64,000 nt of DNA, from assembly GCF_030818655.1 (NCBI RefSeq), contig NZ_JAUTAN010000001.1:4316405-4380404 (forward strand), written 5' to 3'. This document shows positions 14,707 to 21,688 of the stretch, in pieces (the stretch's first letter is position 1; each line of letters opens with the position of its first letter). The notes beneath the pieces are model-generated. The model had not been told where the DNA came from, did no database searches, and worked only from the letters and a program-made list of their open reading frames with translations. The position numbers and the translations under genes were made by a program. The DNA is from Nocardioides zeae (GTDB taxonomy: Bacteria > Actinomycetota > Actinomycetes > Propionibacteriales > Nocardioidaceae).

Positions 14707-15972
14707 TCAGATCGAACGGCGCGAACGGACGAGCTGCGCCACACCGGCACCGCCCGCGAGGACCGCCATGCCACCCAGGGCGACCGGGCCCCACGGGACC
14801 TCGGTCTCACCGGCGGAGCCAGCCGGCACCGACACGGGAACGGCCGGGGTCGGGTCGCTCGGCGGCGTCGGGTTCGGCGTCGTGGTCGGCGGGGTCGGGG
14901 TGTCGATGTCGGCCACGCCGCCCTTGCAGAACGCCTTGCCCAGCTCGAGGCTCGCGAAGCTGGTGCCGATGAACTGCGAGGCCGCGGGCAGCACCTGCAG
15001 GTCGAGGGCGGTGACCTCGATCGAGTTGGCGGACGGCTGCGACTGCTTGTTGAGCGTCAGGCTCAGCAGGTTGTCGCGGACCGGGGCCAGCTGGCTCGAG
15101 ATCTGCGCGATGACCAGGTCGTTGATCTGGCCGACGTAGGGCAGCAGGGCGGTGAGCGGCTGGAGCGCGCCGTTGAGGCCGTTGGTCAGCTGCTGGTCCA
15201 CCCCCACGAGCACGGCGTCGACGACGTCGTCGAGGTTGGTGACGACCTCCGTGTTCGGCGCGATGTCGCCGACCGGCAGGTCGAGGATCTCGATCTCCTG
15301 GCCGCCGACCGTCACGTAGCCGCGCAGGTCGGCGACGTTGGAGTCGGCCGAGGCGGAGGTCGACGTCGCCTGGCAGGTGCTCTGGATCGCGCCGGCGGAC
15401 TCGATGACGATGCCGAGGTCGCCGAGGCCGCCCAGGACCTGGTTGACCACGTCGCTCAGCGGCGTCGTCAGCTGGGAGGCCAGCGGGCCGAGCGCGTCGT
15501 TGAGCGGCTGCGTCAGCGGGTTGAGGATGTTGGACTGGATCAGCTGGGCGTCGCCCAGCTTGACCGTGCCCGGCAGCAGCGTGACCGCGTCGCCGCCGGT
15601 GAGGCAGGAGCCGTCACCGACCTCGACGACGACCGCACCCGTGCCGGCGACGCCCGAGCAGGCCTGGGACGTGCCGCGGCCGTCGGCGACGGTGGTGGTC
15701 GCGTCCTGGTAGAGCACGCCCACCGAGACGTTGCTCTGGTTGGACAGGACGTCGGCGACCTCAGGGGAGTTCGTGCCGGTGGCCGTCTGCTCCTTGCCGT
15801 CGTTGACGACCGTGAACTGGCCGGAGTCGACCGGGCTGCCCGCGATCGTCAGGATCGCCGCCGTGGCGCTCGCCTCGGCGGCGGGCTCGGCGGCCATGGC
15901 GGGCGCGGTGGTCACGCCGATGATGGCGACGGTCGAGAGCGCGGCGAAAAGGCGCGTGGTTGAGCGTGGCAA
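14707..15972 (-). CDS. Secreted, C-terminally membrane-anchored surface protein, probable sortase partner
   Basis: A 421-residue exported protein of unknown function. It has a signal peptide (PRSTTRLFAALSTVAIIGVTTAPAMA, cleaved after AMA), a Gly/Thr/Val-rich body with a few Cys, helical repeats of the type NPLTQPLNDALGPLASQL, a Pro/Thr stalk (DTPTPPTTTPNPTPPSDPTP), then WGPVALGGMAVLAGGAG and the basic tail RSRRSI. This is the layout of a sortase substrate, but no LPxTG-like pentapeptide is evident; VPAGS or nearby residues might serve. Start is TTG 15972, with GGAGGG 7-8 nt upstream. It is 22 bp from the sortase gene, so the two form an operon. Confidence 0.75.
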   Translation of the reverse strand: MPRSTTRLFAALSTVAIIGVTTAPAMAAEPAAEASATAAILTIAGSPVDSGQFTVVNDGKEQTATGTNSPEVADVLSNQSNVSVGVLYQDATTTVADGRGTSQACSGVAGTGAVVVEVGDGSCLTGGDAVTLLPGTVKLGDAQLIQSNILNPLTQPLNDALGPLASQLTTPLSDVVNQVLGGLGDLGIVIESAGAIQSTCQATSTSASADSNVADLRGYVTVGGQEIEILDLPVGDIAPNTEVVTNLDDVVDAVLVGVDQQLTNGLNGALQPLTALLPYVGQINDLVIAQISSQLAPVRDNLLSLTLNKQSQPSANSIEVTALDLQVLPAASQFIGTSFASLELGKAFCKGGVADIDTPTPPTTTPNPTPPSDPTPAVPVSVPAGSAGETEVPWGPVALGGMAVLAGGAGVAQLVRSRRSI

Positions 15973-16221
15973 AGGAATCCCTCCCCGGATGGATCACGAC
16001 GAGCGACGCCTTCTGTGCCCCGCTCGAGGTGGTCAACGACACATGCGATCGCAGGCTACTCTCAAGATTTTCTCAAGGCCATTGCAAGAGGCCGGTGTCT
16101 CACCGGGGGAGCCGGCGCTGACGCCTCGTGGCGAGGGCCCCGTGCCGCACTACGCTGTCCGCTGTCGCTGCCGATCGTTCGATCGGGAGCCCCGCAGATC
16201 CCGACGAACGGAGCCATCCAC
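15973..16221. other. Divergent intergenic region
   Basis: 249 bp between the surface-protein gene (-) and npdG (+). It must hold both promoters. Locally AT-richer segments occur around 16055-16075 (CTCTCAAGATTTTCTCAAGG, containing a TCTCAAGATTTTCTCAAG direct repeat of CTCAAG). I see no clear operator, RNA gene or ORF. Confidence 0.4.
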
Positions 16222-16914
16222 ATGACTTCTCTCCCCGAGCGCCTCCAGGGCACGACCATCGCCGTGCTGGGCGGCACCGGCCCCCAGGGCCGCGGCCTCG
16301 CCCGCCGCTTCGCTGCCGCCGGCCTGCCCGTCGTGCTGGGCTCGCGCACGGAGGAGAAGGGGAAGGCGGCCGCGGCCGAGCTCGCGGAGGCCCTCGCCGG
16401 CACCGAGGGTGTCGGTGTCGTCACCGGTACGGACAACGCCGGTGCCGCCGCCGCCGGTGACGTCGTGCTCGTCGTCGTGCCGTGGGACGGCCACAAGGAG
16501 CTGCTCGAGAGCCTGCGCGAGCAGCTCGCCGGGAAGGTCGTCGTCGACTGCGTGAACCCGCTGGGCTTCGACAAGCAGGGCCCCTACGCGCTCAAGGTCG
16601 AGGAGGGGTCCGCGACCGAGCAGGCCCAGGCGGTGCTGCCCGACTCCACCGTGGTCGGTGCCTTCCACAACGTCTCCGCGGTGCTGCTGGAGGACCCCGA
16701 GGTCACCACGATCGACACCGACGTGCTGGTGCTCGGCGACGAGCGCGAGGCCACCGACCTCGTCCAGGACCTGGCCGGCGTCATCCCGGGGGTGCGCGGG
16801 ATCTACGGCGGACGTCGCCGCAACGCCCACCAGGTCGAGGCCCTGACGGCGAACCTCATCGCCGCGAACCGTCGCTACAAGGCCCACGCCGGCGTGCGCA
16901 TCACCGACGTCTGA
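16222..16914 (+). CDS. npdG: NADPH-dependent F420 reductase (F420H2:NADP oxidoreductase)
   Basis: A 230-residue Fno/NpdG protein that moves hydride between NADP(H) and coenzyme F420. The NADP-binding fold opens IAVLGGTGPQGRGLARRFA, followed by PVVLGSRTEEKG; the later motifs DVVLVVVPWDGH, VVDCVNPLGF and VGAFHNVSAVLLEDP are characteristic. Length is normal. ATG 16222 follows GGAGCC. It implies that the organism makes F420, consistent with LLM-type and PPOX-type proteins nearby. It ends 15 bp before a strong hairpin and is convergent with rpsN. Confidence 0.9.
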   Translation: MTSLPERLQGTTIAVLGGTGPQGRGLARRFAAAGLPVVLGSRTEEKGKAAAAELAEALAGTEGVGVVTGTDNAGAAAAGDVVLVVVPWDGHKELLESLREQLAGKVVVDCVNPLGFDKQGPYALKVEEGSATEQAQAVLPDSTVVGAFHNVSAVLLEDPEVTTIDTDVLVLGDEREATDLVQDLAGVIPGVRGIYGGRRRNAHQVEALTANLIAANRRYKAHAGVRITDV

Positions 16915-16929
16915 TCCGTCCCTCACGGG

Positions 16930-16974
16930 GTCGTGGCCCCAGCGCACCGGAAAGTGGTGCGCTGGGGCCACGAC
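16930..16974. terminator. Perfect hairpin, repeated element (copy 1)
   Basis: 19-bp perfect arms (GTCGTGGCCCCAGCGCACC at 16930-16948, complement at 16956-16974) around GGAAAGT. The same outer arm sequence recurs at 26041-26087 behind another + strand gene. Probably a terminator for npdG. Confidence 0.8.
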
Positions 16975-16983
16975 TCGTTGGGG

Positions 16984-17120
16984 GAAAGTGCGCGGGGGGC
17001 TCGGCCGGGAGGAAGAAAACGCGGACCGGGCGGGCCTGCGCCTCGGCGTGTCGCGCCTCCGGGTCCGCGTTTTCTTTCGGGGCTCCCGGGCCCCGTCCGC
17101 GTTTTCTTTCTCGGGCCCCG
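16984..17120. repeat. Intergenic palindromic repeat, copy B (uninterrupted)
   Basis: About 137 bp between convergent npdG and rpsN. It starts AAAGTGCGCGG, then GGAAGAAAACGCGGACC (17011-17027), GCGCCTCGGCGTGTCGCG, GGTCCGCGTTTTCTTTC (17062-17078) and a second CGTCCGCGTTTTCTTTC (17094-17110). The first and second units are complementary (17-bp stem) and each ends in a T-rich GTTTTCTTT, as a two-way terminator would. The interrupted copy A is at 11070-11130 plus 12444-12535. Confidence 0.75.
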
Positions 17121-17129
17121 GCCCGACCC

Positions 17130-17435
17130 CTACCAGCTCGACTTCGTGATGCCCGGGAGCTCGCCGCGGTGCGCCATCTCGCGGAACCGCACGCGCGACA
17201 CCCCGGCCTTGCGCAGGTAGCCCCGGGGCCTGCCGTCGACCTGGTCGCGGTTGCGCAGGCGCACGGGGGAGGAGTCGCGGGGCATCCGGGCCAGCGCCTG
17301 GACCGCCGCGGTCAGCTCCGCGGAGCCGGCGGGGGCGCGCCGTACGCGCTCCTTCGCCTCCGCGCGCCGCTCGGCCCAGCGGGCGACGATCTCCTGGCGC
17401 CGCTTCTCGGCGGCGATCTTCGACTGCTTGGCCAT
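17130..17435 (-). CDS. rpsN: 30S ribosomal protein S14, zinc-independent form
   Basis: A 101-residue long-form S14. It starts [20 protein letters not shown] and ends PGITKSSW, with the conserved [20 protein letters not shown]. The long form lacks the two C-x-x-C pairs of the short zinc-binding S14, and no Cys is present. It is the last gene of the minus-strand operon rpmB-rpmG-rpsN; its ATG overlaps the rpmG stop (TGATG). Expression is probably induced in zinc starvation through the Zur-type box at 17865-17879. Confidence 0.95.
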   Translation of the reverse strand: MAKQSKIAAEKRRQEIVARWAERRAEAKERVRRAPAGSAELTAAVQALARMPRDSSPVRLRNRDQVDGRPRGYLRKAGVSRVRFREMAHRGELPGITKSSW

Positions 17436-17605
17436 CAGCGCTCCTCCCGGAACTCGACGTGGCGGCGGATCCGGGGGTCGTACTTCATGAGCACCATCCG
17501 GTCCGGGTCGTTCCGCCGGTTCTTCTTCGTGACGTAGGTGTAGCCCGTGCCCGCCGTGGAGCGGAGCTTGATGATCGGGCGCACGTCGCTGCCGCGCTTC
17601 GCCAT
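17435..17605 (-). CDS. rpmG: 50S ribosomal protein L33, zinc-independent form
   Basis: A 56-residue L33: [19 protein letters not shown], then [19 protein letters not shown] and a basic end. Zinc-binding L33 has two C-x-x-C pairs; this one has no Cys. It sits between rpmB and rpsN with 1-nt overlaps at both ends, a translationally coupled operon. Confidence 0.95.
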   Translation of the reverse strand: MAKRGSDVRPIIKLRSTAGTGYTYVTKKNRRNDPDRMVLMKYDPRIRRHVEFREER

Positions 17606-17841
17606 CAGAGCTTCACCCCTGCCCGCTGCAGCTCGGCGACGACCGATTCGATGCCGCGGGCGTCGATCACCTTGATGCCGCGCGCGCTGACGCGCAGCTT
17701 CACGCTGCGCCCGAGCGTCGGCACGTAGTAGCGCTTCGTCTGGATGTTGACGTCGAACCGTCGCTTGGTCCGGCGGTGGGAGTGCGAGACGTGGTGGCCG
17801 AATCCCGGCTCCCGTCCCGTCACCTGGCACACACGTGACAT
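17605..17841 (-). CDS. rpmB: 50S ribosomal protein L28, zinc-independent form
   Basis: A 78-residue L28, first gene of the minus-strand operon. ATG 17841 gives [20 protein letters not shown], followed by the basic [16 protein letters not shown]. Only a single Cys (residue 5) remains of the four that hold zinc in the C+ form. The Zur-type palindrome lies 24 bp upstream, between it and rpmE. Confidence 0.95.
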   Translation of the reverse strand: MSRVCQVTGREPGFGHHVSHSHRRTKRRFDVNIQTKRYYVPTLGRSVKLRVSARGIKVIDARGIESVVAELQRAGVKL

Positions 17842-17864
17842 CGGGTTTCCTTCCGTGGCAGACT

Positions 17865-17879
17865 TGATAACGGTTCTCA
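17865..17879. promoter_or_regulatory. Zur-type box, shared by two divergent operons
   Basis: TGATAACGGTTCTCA, a 15-bp palindrome of the form TGAnAACnGTTnTCA, in a notably AT-rich patch midway between rpmB (-) and rpmE (+). Actinobacterial Zur sites have this TGA-AT-rich-TCA design, and zinc-independent ribosomal genes are standard Zur targets. One site could repress both promoters. Assignment to Zur is inferred; no zur gene is in the window. Confidence 0.75.
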
Positions 17880-17905
17880 TTCTAGACACGAAAGTGAGCA
17901 TCCTG

Positions 17906-18184
17906 ATGAAGCAGGGCATCCACCCCGACTACGGACCGGTGGTCTTCCGCGACCGCTCGGCCGGTTGGACGCTGCTGACGCGCTCGACGCTGGCGCGCAC
18001 CACCGGCGAGACGACCGAGGTGGACGGCGTGACCTACCCCGTCGTCGACGTCGACGTCTCCTCGGCCAGCCACCCCTGGTGGACCGGCAAGGGTCGCGTC
18101 CTCGACACGGAGGGCCGGGTGGAGGCCTTCCGGCGTCGGTACGGCGCGGCTGCCGCCCCCCGCGGCACGGAGCCCGCCTCGTGA
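17906..18184 (+). CDS. rpmE2: 50S ribosomal protein L31 type B (zinc-independent)
   Basis: A 92-residue L31[21 protein letters not shown], then the type-B hallmark [24 protein letters not shown] (read in two parts). There are no Cys, unlike zinc-binding type A. ATG 17906 is chosen from homology; GTG 17894 in the same frame has a slightly better spaced GAAAG. First gene of the plus-strand operon rpmE2-mrf-rpmF-rpmJ. Confidence 0.95.
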   Translation: MKQGIHPDYGPVVFRDRSAGWTLLTRSTLARTTGETTEVDGVTYPVVDVDVSSASHPWWTGKGRVLDTEGRVEAFRRRYGAAAAPRGTEPAS

Positions 18185-19284
18185 GGGCCGCCGTGCTGCT
18201 CGTGACCGGTGTCGACCCGGACGCGATGGCGGCCGCACAGCTGGGTCTGCTCTGGGACGCGCCCCGGGCGGTCGCCGTGAGGCACCGCATCGACGTCGCC
18301 CGTGGCGTGCTCGAGCGCGTGGTCTCGGACCTGAACGGGGTGGTGGAGCACGAGGAGACCGAGCTCGAGCACGCCTGCGTCAGCTGCGCGCTGCGCGAGG
18401 ACGTGCTGCCCACGCTCGACCGGCTCGCCCGCGACGGGCGGTGGCACTCGATCGTGGTGCAGCTGCCGGTCGGCGCGGAGGCGGACCAGGTGTGCACGGT
18501 GCTCGCCCGCGACCCCCGGCTCGCGCGCCGGCTCCGGGTCGCCGCCGTCGTGACCGCCCTCGACCACGGTGCGGTCGTCGAGGACCTCCTCGGCGACGAC
18601 ACCCTCGCCGACCGGGGCCGCGGCACGTCCGAGGACGACGACCGCGGCATCGGCGACGTGGCCTGCGCGATGGTCGAGCACGCCGACGTCGTGGTGCTGA
18701 CGGGCCCCCCGACCGAGGACGAGGACCGCTCGGGGGAGCCGGACGTGGCCGCGACGCTCGTGCGCACGCTGGCACGCCCCGACGTGCCCGTGGTGGAGGA
18801 CGCCACCCGGCTCGAGGCGGCGTCCCTCGTGGCGCAGCCGCCGCACCGGCACGGGCGGACCGTGGCCTGGGGGTCCCACGTGCGGGAGGTGCCGTTCGTC
18901 GCGGCCCCCGGCCCGGGCGTGTGGTCGCTGGAGCTCCGCGCCGACCTGCCGTTCCACCCCGACCGGCTCGTGGAGGACCTCGAGTCGCTCGCGGCGGGCC
19001 CCTGGCGCACCCGCGGCTGCTTCTGGCTGCCGACGCGCCCTGACCGGGCGCTGCTCTGGGAGGGCGCCGGCGGCCACCTCTCCATCGGCGACGGGGAGGC
19101 GTGGGGGCCGCGGCCGCGGCGTACGCACCTCACCTTCGTCGGCGTCGGCGAGCGTCCCGCGCACCTGCCCGCCACGTTCGAGTCCCTGCTCGTGCCGGCC
19201 GCCGCCGTCGGTCCGGGCATCCGCTGGACCACCGCGGAGGACGGGTTCGAGCCGTGGCTCGGTCCGATCCGCCGGGTCGCCTGA
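18181..19284 (+). CDS. Mrf/CobW-like protein of the zinc-starvation ribosome cluster (degenerate G3E GTPase)
   Basis: A 367-residue protein with a CobW/G3E-like layout that has lost the GTPase P-loop: where G3E proteins have GxxGAGKTT, this reads [15 protein letters not shown]. The metal-binding region is [19 protein letters not shown], a C-x-x-C in place of CxCC. The C-terminal CobW_C part has [20 protein letters not shown] followed by GGHLSIG. The same combination is seen, from memory, in mycobacterial Mrf (Rv0106 family), encoded with zinc-free ribosomal proteins and recruiting the hibernation factor Mpy. GTG 18181 overlaps the rpmE2 stop, so they are coupled. Identification as Mrf is inferred from motif and context; a zinc chaperone is the alternative. 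Confidence 0.75.
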   Translation: MRAAVLLVTGVDPDAMAAAQLGLLWDAPRAVAVRHRIDVARGVLERVVSDLNGVVEHEETELEHACVSCALREDVLPTLDRLARDGRWHSIVVQLPVGAEADQVCTVLARDPRLARRLRVAAVVTALDHGAVVEDLLGDDTLADRGRGTSEDDDRGIGDVACAMVEHADVVVLTGPPTEDEDRSGEPDVAATLVRTLARPDVPVVEDATRLEAASLVAQPPHRHGRTVAWGSHVREVPFVAAPGPGVWSLELRADLPFHPDRLVEDLESLAAGPWRTRGCFWLPTRPDRALLWEGAGGHLSIGDGEAWGPRPRRTHLTFVGVGERPAHLPATFESLLVPAAAVGPGIRWTTAEDGFEPWLGPIRRVA

Positions 19285-19319
19285 GCGCCCACCCCTGACG
19301 CAAGGAGAAGGAGAGAACC

Positions 19320-19511
19320 GTGGCCGTCCCCAAGCGACGCATGTCGCGCAGCAACACCCGCCACCGCCGTTCGCAGTGGAAGGCGACGCCGGCCGACCTC
19401 GTGCCCGTGGTCGTCGGCGGCGAGGTGCACGCCGTGCCCCGGCCGCTGGTCCGCGCCGTGCAGCGCGGCCTGGTCGACCCCGCCACCGGCCGACCGACCC
19501 GCAAGGCCTGA
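19320..19511 (+). CDS. rpmF: 50S ribosomal protein L32, zinc-independent form
   Basis: A 63-residue L32: [20 protein letters not shown] with GTG 19320 preceded by AAGGAGAAGGAG. The usual zinc ribbon C-x-x-C pairs are absent (no Cys). It lies 35 bp after the Mrf-like gene in the same operon. Confidence 0.95.
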   Translation: MAVPKRRMSRSNTRHRRSQWKATPADLVPVVVGGEVHAVPRPLVRAVQRGLVDPATGRPTRKA

Positions 19512-19536
19512 GACAACGCCCGAGAGGAGGAACGCG

Positions 19537-19659
19537 ATGAAGGTCCGCAACTCGCTGCGGTCGCTGAAGAACCAGCCCGGCTCGCAGGTCGTGCGGCGCC
19601 GTGGCCGCACGTACGTCATCAACAAGCAGAACCCCCGGCTGAAGGCCCGCCAGGGCTGA
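19537..19659 (+). CDS. rpmJ: 50S ribosomal protein L36, zinc-independent form
   Basis: A 40-residue L36: [20 protein letters not shown], then [20 protein letters not shown]. It is longer than zinc-binding L36 (37 aa) and lacks the Cys3-His site, as in the YkgO type. RBS GAGAGGAGG lies 7 nt before ATG 19537. It is the last gene of the plus-strand operon. Confidence 0.95.
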   Translation: MKVRNSLRSLKNQPGSQVVRRRGRTYVINKQNPRLKARQG

Positions 19660-19696
19660 CGGCGTCGCCGGTCCGACCACGGACACGGTGACAGAC

Positions 19697-19734
19697 GGAG
19701 CGTTCGGTCGGCCCGGTGGTCGGCCGGACGCTCC
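19697..19734. terminator. Hairpin after rpmJ
   Basis: GGAGCGTTCGGTCGGCC and GTCGGCCGGACGCTCC form an imperfect stem around CGGTG. It ends the zinc-starvation operon before the enoyl-CoA hydratase gene. Confidence 0.6.
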
Positions 19735-19755
19735 GGTGCGGGAGACTCCGGTGCC

Positions 19756-20544
19756 ATGAGCGCTGAGCAGACCCATGTGGCCTACGCGTACGACGCCGAG
19801 TCCGGCATCGCCCGCATCACCCTCGACGACGCCGCCGCCGGCAACCCGATCCACACCGCGTCGCTGGAGCAGCTGCTCGCCGCCGCCCGTCGGGTGAACG
19901 CCGACGGCGCGCGCGTCGTCGTGCTCGCGGCCCGGGGCCGCTTCTTCAGCGTCGGCGGCGACCTCGCGCAGTTCGGCGGCGCCGACGACATGGCGGCCTA
20001 CATCGACGACCTCGCCGACGGCCTGCACCGCGCCGTCAGCGAGCTCGTGCGCTCCGACGCGATCGTCGTCGCCGCGGTGCAGGGCGCCGCCGCCGGGGCC
20101 GGCTTCCCGCTCGTGGCCGCCGCCGACATCGTGCTCGCGGCGCGGTCGGCGAGCTTCACGCTCGCCTACACGCGGGCCGGCCTGAGCCCCGACGGCGGCT
20201 CGTCGATGCTCGTGCACACGCTCGGGCTGCACCGCGCGCTGCGCCTCGCCCTGCTCAACGACCGCCTCGGCGCCGAGGAGGCCCAGGCCGCCGGCCTCGT
20301 GGCCCGCGTCGTCGAGGACACCGAGCTGGAGGCCGCGACCGAGGAGATCGCCGGCCGCCTCGCCGCCGGTGCGGCGGGCGCCCAGGCGACCACGAAGCGG
20401 CTGCTCCGCCAGGCCGCCGAGCCGGCCCCGGAGACCCGGCTGCGCGCCGAGGCGCTGGGCATCCGCGCCCAGGCGGGCGGCCCCGAGGGGCGGGAGGGCG
20501 TCTCCGCGTTCCTCGCCAAGCGGCCGCCGGTGTTCGGGGGCTGA
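19756..20544 (+). CDS. Enoyl-CoA hydratase/isomerase family protein
   Basis: A 262-residue crotonase-fold protein acting on acyl-CoA thioesters. The oxyanion-hole segments are RGRFFSVGGDLAQF and VQGAAAGAGFPLVAAADIVLA, followed by YTRAGLSPDGGSS, a pattern closer to the isomerase/PaaG-like members than to a classical hydratase (Glu at the second acid position is replaced by Asp in SPDGG). ATG 19756. It stands alone between the zinc cluster and a lipoprotein gene; the pathway is unknown. Confidence 0.85.
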   Translation: MSAEQTHVAYAYDAESGIARITLDDAAAGNPIHTASLEQLLAAARRVNADGARVVVLAARGRFFSVGGDLAQFGGADDMAAYIDDLADGLHRAVSELVRSDAIVVAAVQGAAAGAGFPLVAAADIVLAARSASFTLAYTRAGLSPDGGSSMLVHTLGLHRALRLALLNDRLGAEEAQAAGLVARVVEDTELEAATEEIAGRLAAGAAGAQATTKRLLRQAAEPAPETRLRAEALGIRAQAGGPEGREGVSAFLAKRPPVFGG

Positions 20545-20661
20545 TACGGGGCTGATGCGGGGGCTGATGCCTCGTCTGGGGAACGCGCGCCACGCGCTCG
20601 ACTACCCTCGGTCGTGGCCCGGTCGGGTCGCTCACCCAGATCTCGTGGAGGTACGACGCGG

Positions 20662-21234
20662 ATGCGCGCCAGTAGAGGCACCAGGATCGCGGCGCTCGTG
20701 GGCGCGGTGGCGCTCACGGTGAGCGCCTGCAGCGGCGACGACGGCGACGGCGACGACGCCGCCCCCGACCTCCCGGAGAACCTCGCCGAGGCGTGCCCCG
20801 CCGTCGGCGAGATCGTGAGCCCGGCCGAGGACCCGGGCGAGACGGACTACACCCGGCTCGCGGCCGACCTGCGGGACTTCGTCGACAACGCCGACGAGGA
20901 GACCGCCGACGCGCTCACCCCGCTCGCGGACGCGGCCGAGGCGCGGGCCGAGGCGGCGGCGAACGTCGACGAGTCGGACGTCAACGACTTCGCGGCGGAC
21001 CCGAGCAACTTCCCGACCGACCTGGAGCCGGGCGAGGAGGTCACGATCGAGGGCCCGCCCGTCGAGGGTGACGCGGGGGCGCTCGAGGCGGCCGACGACC
21101 AGTGGATCAGCGCGCTCGAGACCGTCAGCGCCACCTGCGACGCCGAGGGCACGCCGCTCTACTCCGAGGAGCCCACGCCCGGCCTCACCGAGGAGCCGGC
21201 GCAGCCCGCCGAGACGGAGAGCACCGAGGGCTGA
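20662..21234 (+). CDS. Putative lipoprotein, acidic, function unknown
   Basis: A 190-residue exported protein. ATG 20662 has GTGGAGG upstream and opens a lipoprotein signal: MRASRGTRIAALVGAVALTV then SACSG, with the lipidated Cys near 23. The mature protein is very acidic (Asp/Glu-rich throughout), has few aromatic residues, two Cys, and a Glu/Pro/Thr-rich end. No family recognised. It is probably anchored to the outer face of the membrane. Confidence 0.75.
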   Translation: MRASRGTRIAALVGAVALTVSACSGDDGDGDDAAPDLPENLAEACPAVGEIVSPAEDPGETDYTRLAADLRDFVDNADEETADALTPLADAAEARAEAAANVDESDVNDFAADPSNFPTDLEPGEEVTIEGPPVEGDAGALEAADDQWISALETVSATCDAEGTPLYSEEPTPGLTEEPAQPAETESTEG

Positions 21235-21258
21235 GCGCCCGGGTCTCCGCAGACGCAG

Positions 21259-21293
21259 CGAGGGCGTCCGATCCAGTGGATCGGACGCCCTCG
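21259..21293. terminator. Bidirectional hairpin terminator
   Basis: Perfect 16-bp stem CGAGGGCGTCCGATCC/GGATCGGACGCCCTCG around AGT, followed by TCGCGTTT. It lies between the convergent lipoprotein and HU genes. Confidence 0.85.
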
Positions 21294-21346
21294 TCGCGTT
21301 TCCTGGGCCGGTCCCTCGTCGAGGAGCCGGCGTCAGGTCTCCGTGA

Positions 21347-21625
21347 TCAGGAGCCGGAGACCTGCTTCTTCAGGGCCGCGGCGGCCTTGAACGCCGGCGT
21401 CGTGCTCGCGGCGATCTGGATCTCCTCGCCCGTCTGCGGGTTGCGGCCCGTGCGGGCCGCGCGCTCGCGGGTCTCGAAGGTGCCGAAGCCGGCGACGGCG
21501 ACCTTGTCGCCCGCGGCGAGCGCCTTGGCGATCGCGTCGAACACGGCGTTCGCAGCCGACTCAGCGTCGCCCTTGCTCTGGCCGGTGGCCGCGGCGACCT
21601 GGTCGACGAGCTCCTTCTTGTTCAT
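21347..21625 (-). CDS. hup: HU family DNA-binding protein
   Basis: A 92-residue HU: MNKKELVDQVAAATGQSKGD with the DNA-binding arm FGTFETRERAARTGRNPQTG then EEIQIAASTTPAFKAAAALK. It bends DNA and compacts the nucleoid. It lacks the long Lys/Ala-rich tail of mycobacterial HupB, so it is the short form; a long paralogue may exist elsewhere. GAG-rich RBS region before ATG 21625. Confidence 0.95.
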   Translation of the reverse strand: MNKKELVDQVAAATGQSKGDAESAANAVFDAIAKALAAGDKVAVAGFGTFETRERAARTGRNPQTGEEIQIAASTTPAFKAAAALKKQVSGS

Positions 21626-21688
21626 GTGTGACTCCTTGTCGAGAACGTGCGGTCAGAGCGACCGTAGCGGGGAAAACCCCGCAGCACG

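Noticed and set aside
17877..20232. Long minus-strand open frames opposite the zinc cluster and the enoyl-CoA hydratase
   Set aside because: Shadow frames; the plus strand encodes L31, the Mrf-like protein, L32, L36 and a crotonase with clear motifs and RBSs.
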